Program-made: the position numbers and the translations under genes | DNA from: Octadecabacter sp. SW4 | GTDB taxonomy: Bacteria > Pseudomonadota > Alphaproteobacteria > Rhodobacterales > Rhodobacteraceae | Length of the DNA: 64,000 nucleotides | Direction of reading: 5' to 3' | Assembly (NCBI RefSeq): GCF_008065155.1 | Contig: NZ_CP042819.1 | Span: forward strand, 1 to 64,000 | The notes under the pieces: model-generated | Database searches by the model: none | What the model was told of the DNA's origin: nothing | Seen by the model: only the letters and a program-made list of their open reading frames with translations | Shown here: positions 20,646 to 29,587 of the stretch, one piece after another | How positions within the stretch are numbered: position 1 is the stretch's first letter | Layout: the number at the start of each line of letters is the position of its first letter

Positions 20646-21419
20646 ATGCTGACCGTCATTTCCCCCGCCAAATCGCTTGATATGGAGCCCGTCACCGTTG
20701 CGGCCACACAGCCGGAATTTCAGGCCGACGCGGTGCGCCTCGCGAAAACCTCGCGCGGGCTCACGCTGAAGGGATTGCGCGATCTGATGGGCATTTCCGA
20801 CGATCTGGCGCGGCTGAACCGTGACCGCTTTCGCGATTTTTCGCAGACGCCTGATGCTGATGCGACCAAGCCCGCAGCACTGGCGTTTAACGGTGACACA
20901 TATCAGGGACTCGAGGCGAAGACGCTATCCGATGAAGACCTGCGCTATGCTCAGGACCACCTGCGCATTCTGTCGGGGCTTTACGGGTTGCTGCGCCCCT
21001 TGGACGCGATACAGCCCTACCGGCTTGAAATGGGTAGCCGGCTGAAAACGCGGCGCGGCAAATCGCTTTATGATTACTGGGGCGATACGATCGCCAAGGC
21101 GCTGAACAAACAGGCCGCGGCAACGGGCACCGACATATTAGTCAACTGCGCCTCGCAGGAATATTTCGGTGCTGCTGACACACCGGCGCTCAAGTTGCGT
21201 GTCATCACGCCGGTCTTCATGGAAGTGAAGGACGACAAACCCCGCATCGTCAGCTTTTTCGCCAAACGGGCGCGTGGCGCGATGGCGCGCTATGTGATCG
21301 AAAACCGGGTGACATCGGTCGACGATCTGCGCGGGTTTGACAGCGGCGGCTACGGGTTTGACGCCGATCTGTCGGACGGCGAAAGAATGGTTTTCCTACG
21401 CGATTATCCAACAGGGTAG
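20646..21419 (+). CDS. yaaA: Peroxide stress protein YaaA (DUF328)
   Basis: YaaA binds DNA and limits oxidative damage by lowering free iron after peroxide stress in E. coli. The 257-residue protein starts with the signature MLTVISPAKSLDMEP and has the family blocks LYGLLRPLDAIQPYRLEMG, LVNCASQEYF and VSFFAKRARGAMARYVIEN. The ATG at 20646 is chosen from the conserved N terminus; it follows AAAGGATCGCCC. It stands 50 bases after recQ and probably shares its transcript. Confidence 0.93.
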   Translation: MLTVISPAKSLDMEPVTVAATQPEFQADAVRLAKTSRGLTLKGLRDLMGISDDLARLNRDRFRDFSQTPDADATKPAALAFNGDTYQGLEAKTLSDEDLRYAQDHLRILSGLYGLLRPLDAIQPYRLEMGSRLKTRRGKSLYDYWGDTIAKALNKQAAATGTDILVNCASQEYFGAADTPALKLRVITPVFMEVKDDKPRIVSFFAKRARGAMARYVIENRVTSVDDLRGFDSGGYGFDADLSDGERMVFLRDYPTG

Positions 21420-21441
21420 CGCACGCCGTGTTCGAATTGCG

Positions 21442-22617
21442 TTAGAACCGCTCGATCGCTAGCGCGATGCCCTGTCCGCCACCGATGCACATGGTGATCA
21501 ACGCCCGCTTTCCCTTGATACGCTCAAGTTCATACATCGCCTTGACGGTGATGATCGCACCGGTGGCACCTACCGGATGGCCAAGCGCAATCGCGCCGCC
21601 ATTTGGGTTCACGCGCTGCGGGTCCAGCCCCAGTTCCCGGGTGACCGCGAGGGCCTGCGCGGCAAACGCTTCGTTGGATTCGATCACGTCGAAATCGTCG
21701 GGTCCGAGCCCCGTTTTGGCAAAGAGATCGCGCACCGCAGGGACTGGCCCAATGCCCATTACCTCGGGGCGCACTCCGGCGTGGCCATAGCCCAGCACGC
21801 GAAAAGCAGGCTCTAACCCGGCCCGACTCGCGGAATCGAGCCGTGCCAATACAATCGCGCCCGCCCCGTCGTTGATCCCCGAGGCGTTCCCCGCCGTAAC
21901 GGTTCCGTCTTTCTGAAATGCGGGGCGCAGGCCCGCCAACGCTTCGAGTGTCGTCGCCTTGGGGTGTTCATCACGCGCAAAGGCAACTTCCTCGCGGCGT
22001 TTCTTGACCATGACGGGCGCGATCTGGCTATCAAAGTGACCCGCAGCAATGGCGCGCGCCGCCCTGTCCTGGCTCTCCAGCGCAAACGCATCCTGGGCGG
22101 CGCGGCTGATGCTATGTTCGGTGGCGACGTTTTCTGCCGTAACCCCCATGTGGCCGGTCCCAAACGGGCAATTTAACGCGCCAAGCATCATGTCGCGCAT
22201 GGTGATATCGCCCATCTTGGCGCCCCAGCGTTGGTCGGAATTGATGAATGGCGATCGGCTCATGCATTCGGCCCCGCCCGCAAGCCCAAATTCGGCGTCA
22301 CCCAACATCAGGGACTGCACGACCGACACAATCGCCTGCACACCAGAGCCGCAAAGCCGGTTTACATTCATCGCGGGAACACTGTCGGGGACGTCCGCAT
22401 TCATTGCTGCGACACGCGACAGATACATATCCCGCGGTTCGGTGTTGATAACGTGTCCAAAGGCGACATGACCGACCTTGTTACCGCTGATACCTGCCCG
22501 ATCCAGCGCCGCTTTGGCGGCAATTGCCCCCAGTTCGATGGGCGGCGTTCCGGCCAATGCACCGCCAAACGCGCCAATTGCCGTGCGGGCGCCCCCCATG
22601 ATCACGATTTCAGACAT
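21442..22617 (-). CDS. Acetyl-CoA C-acetyltransferase (thiolase)
   Basis: A 391-residue biosynthetic-type thiolase that condenses or cleaves acetoacetyl-CoA-like substrates. The acyl-accepting Cys89 lies in NRLCGSGVQA, the His in GGAIALGHPVGATGA, and the second Cys in TMCIGGGQG, all in family positions. The frame extends to 22650, but the ATG at 22617 follows GGAAGGGGTTAGC and gives the normal MSEIVIMGGARTA start. It is divergent from kbl/tdh, whose pathway yields acetyl-CoA. Whether it serves polyhydroxybutyrate synthesis or beta-oxidation cannot be told from this window (no phaB or phaC nearby). Confidence 0.92.
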   Translation of the reverse strand: MSEIVIMGGARTAIGAFGGALAGTPPIELGAIAAKAALDRAGISGNKVGHVAFGHVINTEPRDMYLSRVAAMNADVPDSVPAMNVNRLCGSGVQAIVSVVQSLMLGDAEFGLAGGAECMSRSPFINSDQRWGAKMGDITMRDMMLGALNCPFGTGHMGVTAENVATEHSISRAAQDAFALESQDRAARAIAAGHFDSQIAPVMVKKRREEVAFARDEHPKATTLEALAGLRPAFQKDGTVTAGNASGINDGAGAIVLARLDSASRAGLEPAFRVLGYGHAGVRPEVMGIGPVPAVRDLFAKTGLGPDDFDVIESNEAFAAQALAVTRELGLDPQRVNPNGGAIALGHPVGATGAIITVKAMYELERIKGKRALITMCIGGGQGIALAIERF

Positions 22618-22713
22618 GCTAACCCCTTCCGGTTTCCTGCTTGACCTCATCCTAAAAAACGCGCGGTGTGATGCCTAGCAGAACGTGCCGTAACTTGGAC
22701 GGGAAAGAATGCC

Positions 22714-23898
22714 ATGACTACCTTTCTGGACAGTATCGCGACCCGCTTGGACGACATTCGCAATGACGGGCTGTGGAAAACCGAACGCCCCATTACGACA
22801 GCCCAAGGCACGCATATCACGGTGAACGGGCGTGAATTGATCAACCTGTGCGCCAATAACTATCTTGGGCTGGCCAATCATCCCACCCTTGTGGCTGCCG
22901 CAAAGGACGCGATGGATACGCATGGGTTCGGCATGGCGTCAGTGCGGTTTATCTGCGGAACGCAAGACCTGCATCGCCAGCTTGAACAGCGTCTTGCCGG
23001 GTTTCTGGGGCACGACGACAGTATCCTGTTCGCGGCCTGTTTTGACGCGAATGGCGCAGTGTTCGAGACACTTTTGACGGATCAGGACGCGGTGATTTCA
23101 GATGCGCTGAACCATGCGTCGATCATTGATGGCATCCGGTTAAGCAAGGCCAGGCGGTACCGGTATGCCACCTCGGATATGGACGATCTTGAGGCACAGC
23201 TGCGCAAGGCCCGTGCCGATGGGGCGCAGCAGATCATGATCGCAACGGACGGCGTGTTTTCGATGGATGGCACGCTTGCGAAACTGCCCGAAATTCGCGC
23301 GCTCGCCGATACATACGATGCTGTTCTGATGGTCGATGATTGCCATGCGACCGGGTTCATGGGGCCCAAAGGGGCGGGAACGCCAGCGCATTTCGGCGTT
23401 ACGGCGGATGTTGTGACAGGCACTTTGGGCAAGGCGCTGGGTGGCGCGATTGGCGGCTATATTGCCGGACCGCAGCAGGTTGTTGACCTGTTGCGCCAGC
23501 GTGCGCGGCCTTACCTGTTTTCCAACGCCTTGCCACCAGCGGTCGTCGCGGCCGGGATCGCGGTGCTTGATCTGGTTGAAAACGGTGATGATCTGCGCAG
23601 TCAACTGACTGAAAATGCCAAATATTGGCGGGCTGGACTGACTCGCGCAGGATTTGATCTGTTGCCCGGCGAGCATCCGATTATTCCGGTGATGACCTAT
23701 GATGCCCATAAGGCGCAGACCCTCGCCGCGCAGCTATTTGACCGTGGCGTCTATGTGTCGGGTTTTTTCTTTCCCGTCGTTCCAAAAGGGCAGGCGCGCA
23801 TCCGCACCCAAATGAATGCGGCCCTGTCGCGCGCAGACCTTGAACAGGCGCTTGCGGCATTCACGCAGGCGGGCAAAGCCACAGGAGTGCTATCATGA
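22714..23898 (+). CDS. kbl: Glycine C-acetyltransferase (2-amino-3-ketobutyrate CoA ligase)
   Basis: Kbl cleaves 2-amino-3-ketobutyrate with CoA into glycine and acetyl-CoA, the second step of threonine breakdown. The 394-residue alpha-oxoamine synthase has the PLP-binding Lys240 in [17 protein letters not shown], the conserved [13 protein letters not shown] near residue 45, and [12 protein letters not shown] around residue 210. The stop overlaps the tdh start in ATGA, so the two pathway enzymes are translationally coupled. Confidence 0.95.
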   Translation: MTTFLDSIATRLDDIRNDGLWKTERPITTAQGTHITVNGRELINLCANNYLGLANHPTLVAAAKDAMDTHGFGMASVRFICGTQDLHRQLEQRLAGFLGHDDSILFAACFDANGAVFETLLTDQDAVISDALNHASIIDGIRLSKARRYRYATSDMDDLEAQLRKARADGAQQIMIATDGVFSMDGTLAKLPEIRALADTYDAVLMVDDCHATGFMGPKGAGTPAHFGVTADVVTGTLGKALGGAIGGYIAGPQQVVDLLRQRARPYLFSNALPPAVVAAGIAVLDLVENGDDLRSQLTENAKYWRAGLTRAGFDLLPGEHPIIPVMTYDAHKAQTLAAQLFDRGVYVSGFFFPVVPKGQARIRTQMNAALSRADLEQALAAFTQAGKATGVLS

Positions 23899-24932
23899 GC
23901 AACCAGATGAAAGCGCTGGTCAAAGCCAAGCCAGAAACTGGCCTTTGGATGGAGCGCGCACCCGTGCCAGAGATCGGCCCCGAAGACGTGCTGATCCGCA
24001 TCAAGAAAACCGGCATCTGCGGCACCGATATACACATCTGGAACTGGGACGACTGGGCGGCGCATACGGTTCCCGTGCCAATGATCACCGGGCACGAATT
24101 TGCCGGCGAAATTGTCGAAGTCGGACGCGATGTAAAAGATCTGGAGATTGGCCAGCGCTGTTCCGGTGAAGGGCATTTAATTGGCAAGACCAGCCGCCAA
24201 AGCCGCGCAGGCAAGTTTCATCTTGATCCGGGGACGCGCGGGATTGGCGTGAACGAACAGGGGGCATTTGCGCAGTTTTTGCGTCTGCCAGCGTTCAACG
24301 TCGTGCCGCTCCCCGATGCGATTGATGACGAGATCGGTGCGATCCTCGATCCTTTGGGTAATGCCGTGCACACCGCCCTGTCGTTCGATCTGATTGGCGA
24401 GGATGTTTTAATCACAGGTGCTGGTCCGATCGGGATCATGGCGGGCGCCGTTGCCCGCCATGTCGGTGCACGCCATGTGGTGATCACGGATGTCAACCAG
24501 GACCGGCTTGATCTGGCTGCGCAGGTTGCCGATGTGGTGCCCGTGAACGTTGGGACGGATGATTTGGCTGAAACAGTGTCTAATCTAAAGATGAAACAGG
24601 GCTTTGATGTGGGATTGGAGATGTCGGGCAATCAGCGCGCCCTTGACCAAATGGTCGAAAGCCTTGTGATGGGTGGCCGGATTGCCTTGCTTGGTATTCC
24701 ACCCGGCAAAAGCCCGGTCGATTGGTCGCGCATCGTCTTCAAGGCGATCACGATCAAGGGTGTTTATGGCCGCGAAATATTCGAGACCTGGTATAAAATG
24801 ATTGCCATGCTTGAAAACGGATTGGACGTGCGTCGCGTCATCACCCACCGTTTTCCGGTCGATGAATTTGCAAGTGGATTTGCCGCGATGCTGTCGGGGA
24901 GTAGCGGCAAAGTCGTGCTGGACTGGACATAA
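23895..24932 (+). CDS. tdh: L-threonine 3-dehydrogenase
   Basis: TDH oxidises L-threonine to 2-amino-3-ketobutyrate with NAD; Kbl then makes glycine. The 345-residue medium-chain dehydrogenase has the catalytic-zinc ligands C42 ([16 protein letters not shown]) and H67-E68 ([13 protein letters not shown]), and the NAD-binding [13 protein letters not shown]. Where E. coli TDH has four structural-zinc cysteines (C93, C96, C99, C107), this protein has G97, S100, S103 and D111, so the structural zinc is predicted absent. The rest of the lobe, including [11 protein letters not shown], is conserved, so activity is expected. Confidence 0.94.
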   Translation: MSNQMKALVKAKPETGLWMERAPVPEIGPEDVLIRIKKTGICGTDIHIWNWDDWAAHTVPVPMITGHEFAGEIVEVGRDVKDLEIGQRCSGEGHLIGKTSRQSRAGKFHLDPGTRGIGVNEQGAFAQFLRLPAFNVVPLPDAIDDEIGAILDPLGNAVHTALSFDLIGEDVLITGAGPIGIMAGAVARHVGARHVVITDVNQDRLDLAAQVADVVPVNVGTDDLAETVSNLKMKQGFDVGLEMSGNQRALDQMVESLVMGGRIALLGIPPGKSPVDWSRIVFKAITIKGVYGREIFETWYKMIAMLENGLDVRRVITHRFPVDEFASGFAAMLSGSSGKVVLDWT

Positions 24933-24967
24933 GTGGCGGCGCGCCGGAAATCGGCGCGCCATCCGCG

Positions 24968-25135
24968 TTATCGCAACTGACGGTTCCCGACGGTGGTATC
25001 ACGCAAGGCGTCTTCGCCGGTGATCAATGTCCACAAATGCAGCATCCCCAAAGCTTCGCTTGCGCGGCTGTTTTCTTCGGGATGTGTTTCTTCAAGTTTC
25101 AGATATTTCACGCCGTCGATCATCTTGGTTTTCAT
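24968..25135 (-). CDS. Hypothetical 55-residue protein
   Basis: A short frame encoding a soluble, acidic/basic mixed peptide (KTKMIDGVKYLKLEETHPEE, then SRASEALGMLHLWTLITGED). The ATG at 25135 follows GGGTGAGA, a fair ribosome site. It is the first thing downstream of tdh on the opposite strand. The amino acid use looks protein-like, but no family is recognised. Confidence 0.4.
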   Translation of the reverse strand: MKTKMIDGVKYLKLEETHPEENSRASEALGMLHLWTLITGEDALRDTTVGNRQLR

Positions 25136-25296
25136 TCTCTCACCCTTTGGCACTTTAGCGCCCCCACGGATGAATTTGCCGCCAAGTTCCTATCAAAAGG
25201 TAAATCGCACCCCAGCAAGAAATCGGGATTCATATCAAATGCTTTGGGCTTGACGGCGGCGCTCTGATCGCAAGACTGACCGAGTTGGGGGACTTC

Positions 25297-25407
25297 ATGC
25301 GACAGATAGAAAACGCCTTGCGCTTTGTGCGGGTTTTGGCGGTGACATTCGCCATCGCGACCGTCGCGCCGGGCGCTATTGTCGCAGTGATCGGGGTCTT
25401 TTCCTAG
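25297..25407 (+). CDS. Putative 36-residue single-span membrane peptide
   Basis: An ATG at 25297 follows TTGGGGGAC and opens 36 codons: a short N-terminal charged part (RQIENALRFVRV) and then one hydrophobic segment of about 22 residues (LAVTFAIATVAPGAIVAVIG), ending FS and TAG. The pattern fits a small membrane protein. It lies in the gap before the ABC transporter operon and could be its first gene or unrelated. Nothing else supports coding. Confidence 0.3.
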   Translation: MRQIENALRFVRVLAVTFAIATVAPGAIVAVIGVFS

Positions 25408-25451
25408 CGCTTTCGCTTGCCCATCCTGTGTCTCTCTGGGATGAAGGGGGC

Positions 25452-26108
25452 ATGTTATTGACAGCGCGCGATGTTGCGAAAACTTTTACCTCTGCGGATG
25501 GGCCTGTGGCGGTCCTGCGCGGGATTGACCTTGACCTTGGCGCGCGGGAATCACTGGCATTGACGGGCGAAAGCGGCAGCGGGAAAAGCACGCTATTGCA
25601 CATGATCGGCGGGCTTGATGCGCCGGACAGCGGGTCAATCCTGATCAACGGCGCAGATATCGCGGGCATGGATGACCGCGCCCGCGCCAGGATGCGGCGC
25701 GAAACGGTCGGCGTCATCTTTCAACAGTTCAACCTGATTCCGTCGTTGAACGTTGCCGACAATATCAGCTTTCAGGCGCGCCTTGGCGGCCGGCATGATG
25801 CGTCATGGGAAAGCGCGTTGATCACGCGGATGGGGCTGGCCGAACAGGTCCGTAAATATCCCGAACAGCTCTCGGGCGGGCAGCAGCAGCGGGTCGCGAT
25901 TGCCCGCACGCTTGCGGCGCGCCCGGCGCTCGTGTTGGCTGATGAACCAACTGGAAACCTTGACGAAGATACAGCGCAGACCGTGCTTGATCTGATGCTT
26001 GAACTGGTGGCCGAGGCAGGGGCAGGCTTGTTGATGGTTACCCACTCGATACGGCTTGCCGAACGGATGGACCGTCAGGTGCATTTGCGCGCAGGTCACA
26101 TCGCATGA
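25452..26108 (+). CDS. ABC transporter ATP-binding protein (LolD/MacB type)
   Basis: A 218-residue ATPase of the MacB/LolD/FtsE group, which power transporters or mechanotransmission rather than simple import. It has Walker A GESGSGKST, the Q-loop FQQFNLIPSLNV, the signature LSGGQQQRVAIAR and Walker B ALVLADEPTGNLDED. Another in-frame ATG at 25428 would add eight non-conserved residues; the later start is preferred because MLLTARDVAKTF resembles the family N terminus. The stop overlaps the permease start in ATGA. Confidence 0.9.
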   Translation: MLLTARDVAKTFTSADGPVAVLRGIDLDLGARESLALTGESGSGKSTLLHMIGGLDAPDSGSILINGADIAGMDDRARARMRRETVGVIFQQFNLIPSLNVADNISFQARLGGRHDASWESALITRMGLAEQVRKYPEQLSGGQQQRVAIARTLAARPALVLADEPTGNLDEDTAQTVLDLMLELVAEAGAGLLMVTHSIRLAERMDRQVHLRAGHIA

Positions 26109-28501
26109 TCCGCGTGGGCTTGCAGGCGTTGGCGTCGCATTGGTGGCGCAACCCGTTGCAATTGTTTACTTTACTGGCTGGTTTGGCGCTGGCGACGGCG
26201 CTTTGGTCAGGGGTGCAGGCCGTCAACGCCGAGGCGCGCCAAAGCTATGATGCCGCCGCCGCAACATTGGGCGAAGGGCAGTTCGCGCAACTATTGCCCG
26301 CGGCTGACGCGGCGATCAGTCAGGACACCTATATCGCGTTGCGCCGCGCCGGTTGGCTGGTCAGCCCCGTTGTCGAAGGGCGCATCAATGGCGTGCGGGT
26401 TGTCGGAATCGATCCGCTAACATCACCCGGAACGATCGGCCCGGTGTCCCTGGCCCCCGGCACAGATATCGCGGGCTTTCTGACTGGGCGCGGGCAGGTT
26501 TATGGCACACAAGAGACCGTGGATGCCCTGCGCGGCCAGATCGCGGCCGATCTGATCACAGCGCCGGATATCGCCCCCAACGTTGCGATGACAGATATCG
26601 GTGTGGCGCAGCAGTTACTGGGGCGCGAGGGGCAGATCTCGCGTTTGATTGTTGCGCCGGATCAGCCTTTGGGGCAACCGGCGCTTGCCGAAATCGCGCC
26701 CGATCTTGCACTGCGCCCCCCGCAGGGCGGTAGTGATGTCGCGCGGCTGACTGACAGTTTCCACCTGAACCTTTCGGCCTTTGGGCTGCTCTCGTTTGCC
26801 GTGGGGATATTCATCGTGAACGGCGCGATTGGCCTTGCGTTTGAACAACGGCGCAGCGTGGTGCGAACCCTGCGCGCGCTTGGGTTCCCCTTGCGGATGC
26901 TGATCGCCCTGATGGCGGTTGAATTGCTGTTTCTTGCACTTCTAGCCGGGGCGCTCGGGGTATTCCTGGGCTATTTGATCGCGGCCGCTCTTTTGCCTGA
27001 TGTGGCGGCAACCCTGCGCGGTCTTTACGGGGCCGAGGTCTCGGGCAACCTGCAATTGCGCCCGTCGTGGTGGCTATCGGGGATGGCGATCGCCGTCGGT
27101 GGCACGGGCCTGGCAGCTGCGGGATCGTTTTGGCGGTTGGCGCGCATGCCGCTTTTGGCCTCGGCGCGCCCGCGGGCATGGGCGATGGCGGCAGGCAAGG
27201 GTGCGCGTTGGCAAGGCGCTGTGGCGCTGGCATTGTTGATCATCGCGGCTGGCCTGATCGTCTTTGGACAGGGTCTATTGCTGGGGTTTTTCGCACTTGC
27301 AGCCCTGTTGATTGGCGCGGCGCTTGCACTGCCGCTTGTGCTGGATCGTGTCCTTGCCATTGGGCAATCCTTGGGCAAAGGCGCGACAGTCAGTTGGTTT
27401 TGGGCCGATACGCGCCAACAGCTGCCGGGCCTGTCACTGGCCCTCATGGCGCTGCTTTTGGCGATGGCCGCGAATGTCGGCGTGTCGACAATGGTCTCGA
27501 GCTTCCGGCTCACATTTGTCGGCTTTCTTGATCAGCGCCTTGCATCCGAACTTTACGTCTATGCGCATGATGCACAGCAGGCAGCGGACCTCGCGGCCTA
27601 TGTTGCACCGCGTGTTGACGCTGTCTTGCCGATCCAGTCGGTCGAACGTGATCTGGCGGGGCTGCCTGCGGAAATCTATGGCTACCGCCCGCACGCAACC
27701 TATTCAGACAACTGGCAATTCTTGACCGCCGTCGAAGACGCATGGGGCGTTCTGGGGCGTGGGGAAGGCGTGATTATCAACGAACAGCTTTACCGCCGCG
27801 CCGGGCTGGCTTTGGGAGATCCCGTACAAGTCGCAGGAGGGCTGACACTGCCTGTCATTGGTGTCTACGGTGACTACGGCAACCCCATCGGGCAGGCTGT
27901 CATTACCGAGTCTCTTTTTGCACAGACCTTCCCCGAAGCCGTGCCATTGCGGTTTGGCCTGCGCCTGCCGCAAGACGAAGTTCCCGCTCTAGCCGCGGCT
28001 TTGCGCGATGATTTCGGACTAAGCGGGGGCAATGTGATCAATCAGGCCGGGATCAAGGCGTTTTCGCTGTCGGTGTTTGAACGCACCTTTACCGTCACAA
28101 CGGCGCTCAATGTCCTGACCCTTGCGGTCGCGGCCTTTGCCATTTTGATGAGTCTGCTCACCCTTGCAGGCATGCGCCTGCCGCAGCTTGCCCCCGTCTG
28201 GGCGCTTGGGCTGACGCGCGCGCAGATCGGGCGATACGAACTGGCGCGCGCGGTGGTGCTTGCCGTGGTCACGACCGTACTTGCGCTTCCTCTTGGCCTT
28301 GCGCTGGCATGGATCCTGCTGGCAGTCGTCAACGTCGAGGCATTTGGCTGGCGTTTGCCGCTTTATCTTTTCCCGCTCGATTATCTGCGGCTTGGTGTTT
28401 TCGCGCTGGCGGCAGCGGCCCTTGCTGCGCTCTGGCCCGCGCTGCGTCTTGCGCGCACCCCGGCGAGCGAGCTTCTCAAGGTGTTTTCCAATGAACGCTA
28501 A
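26105..28501 (+). CDS. ABC transporter permease, FtsX/MacB-like
   Basis: A 798-residue permease with an N-terminal anchor helix (about 17-36), a periplasmic domain, a first membrane block of several helices near 230-430, a second periplasmic domain, and a C-terminal block of three helices with the typical RTPASELLKVFSNE tail. This is the duplicated FtsX-like layout seen with AttH-type secreted proteins. The coupled ATPase lies upstream (ATGA overlap) and an AttH-like protein overlaps its end. Such three-gene units probably release or process a lipid or lipoprotein at the outer face of the inner membrane; the substrate is not known. Confidence 0.9.
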   Translation: MIRVGLQALASHWWRNPLQLFTLLAGLALATALWSGVQAVNAEARQSYDAAAATLGEGQFAQLLPAADAAISQDTYIALRRAGWLVSPVVEGRINGVRVVGIDPLTSPGTIGPVSLAPGTDIAGFLTGRGQVYGTQETVDALRGQIAADLITAPDIAPNVAMTDIGVAQQLLGREGQISRLIVAPDQPLGQPALAEIAPDLALRPPQGGSDVARLTDSFHLNLSAFGLLSFAVGIFIVNGAIGLAFEQRRSVVRTLRALGFPLRMLIALMAVELLFLALLAGALGVFLGYLIAAALLPDVAATLRGLYGAEVSGNLQLRPSWWLSGMAIAVGGTGLAAAGSFWRLARMPLLASARPRAWAMAAGKGARWQGAVALALLIIAAGLIVFGQGLLLGFFALAALLIGAALALPLVLDRVLAIGQSLGKGATVSWFWADTRQQLPGLSLALMALLLAMAANVGVSTMVSSFRLTFVGFLDQRLASELYVYAHDAQQAADLAAYVAPRVDAVLPIQSVERDLAGLPAEIYGYRPHATYSDNWQFLTAVEDAWGVLGRGEGVIINEQLYRRAGLALGDPVQVAGGLTLPVIGVYGDYGNPIGQAVITESLFAQTFPEAVPLRFGLRLPQDEVPALAAALRDDFGLSGGNVINQAGIKAFSLSVFERTFTVTTALNVLTLAVAAFAILMSLLTLAGMRLPQLAPVWALGLTRAQIGRYELARAVVLAVVTTVLALPLGLALAWILLAVVNVEAFGWRLPLYLFPLDYLRLGVFALAAAALAALWPALRLARTPASELLKVFSNER

Positions 28502-29528
28502 GGTAATCGCCCTCTGTCTTCTGCCGTTCGCCGCCCATGCCCAGGGGTTCGCGGGATTGGGCAGCGATGCCGAAGGGTTTGCAGTGCCAACACCTGCGCC
28601 GGTTTTTGACTTTCCGCGCGATCATGGTGCGCACCCCGACTACCGCATTGAATGGTGGTATGTCACAGCGAACATGACCGGCCCTGACGGGACGGACTAT
28701 GGGCTGCAGTGGACCTTGTTTCGTTCGGCCCTTGCACCCACGGATGGGGAAAACTGGCAATCGCCGCAGCTATGGATGGGGCACGCGGCAGTGACCACGC
28801 CTGAAGATCACTTTGTCACCGAAAGGCTGGCACGTGGCGGGATTGGTCAGGCAGGCGTGACAGCCGGGCCATTCGCGGCCTGGATCGACGATTGGGCATT
28901 GATAGGGTCTGGTTTTGACACGCTAACCATGACAGCGACCGGTCCAGATTTCGCGTATGAAGTCGATTTGACGGCGCGAGGCCCGCTCGTGTTTCATGGC
29001 GAGGACGGCTATTCCGTGAAATCCGCGGCAGGGCAGGCCTCGTATTATTACTCGCAGCCCAATTACGCGCTGTCGGGTGTGCTCAGTCTGCCAGAAGGTG
29101 AGGTTCCCGTTACCGGCACCGCATGGCTTGACCGTGAATGGTCATCACAACCGCTTTCGGAAAGCCAGACGGGCTGGGACTGGTTTTCGCTGTCGTTCGA
29201 CACCGGCGACAAGCTGATGGGTTTTCTGCTTCGTCAAAGCGATGGCAGCAGCTATTCTTCGGCGACATGGATCGGTGCCGATGGCACCGTCACGCCCTAT
29301 GCGGACGGTGCTTTCTCCGCCCGCCCGTTAAAGCGTTCCGAGGTCGCCGGCCGCGATATCCCGACTGAATGGCAAGTCACGCTGCCGGAACGCGACGTCG
29401 ATGTTTCAGTCAGGGCGATCAACACCGATGCGTGGATGGATGTCAGCGTGCCCTATTGGGAGGGGCCGGTCCGGATCACGGGCAGCCATGCTGGGCGCGG
29501 CTATCTTGAAATGACTGGCTATGAGTGA
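28491..29528 (+). CDS. AttH-like secreted lipocalin/carotenoid 1,2-hydratase family protein
   Basis: A 345-residue protein with a signal peptide (VIALCLLPFAAHAQG, cleavage near residue 18) and the CrtC/AttH double-lipocalin domain. Family hallmarks are FDFPRDHGAHPDYRIEWWYV near residue 40 and TGTAWLDREWSSQPL further on. In other bacteria these are called predicted secreted hydrolases and are encoded with an FtsX-type ABC transporter, exactly as here. It overlaps the permease by 11 bases. A role in handling a hydrophobic ligand passed from the transporter is inference. Confidence 0.88.
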   Translation: MNAKVIALCLLPFAAHAQGFAGLGSDAEGFAVPTPAPVFDFPRDHGAHPDYRIEWWYVTANMTGPDGTDYGLQWTLFRSALAPTDGENWQSPQLWMGHAAVTTPEDHFVTERLARGGIGQAGVTAGPFAAWIDDWALIGSGFDTLTMTATGPDFAYEVDLTARGPLVFHGEDGYSVKSAAGQASYYYSQPNYALSGVLSLPEGEVPVTGTAWLDREWSSQPLSESQTGWDWFSLSFDTGDKLMGFLLRQSDGSSYSSATWIGADGTVTPYADGAFSARPLKRSEVAGRDIPTEWQVTLPERDVDVSVRAINTDAWMDVSVPYWEGPVRITGSHAGRGYLEMTGYE

Positions 29529-29587
29529 CGCAGACGTGACAAACCTGCCAGTGGCCGAAACCGGCTTGCTGGGCTAAGGCTGCGTTT

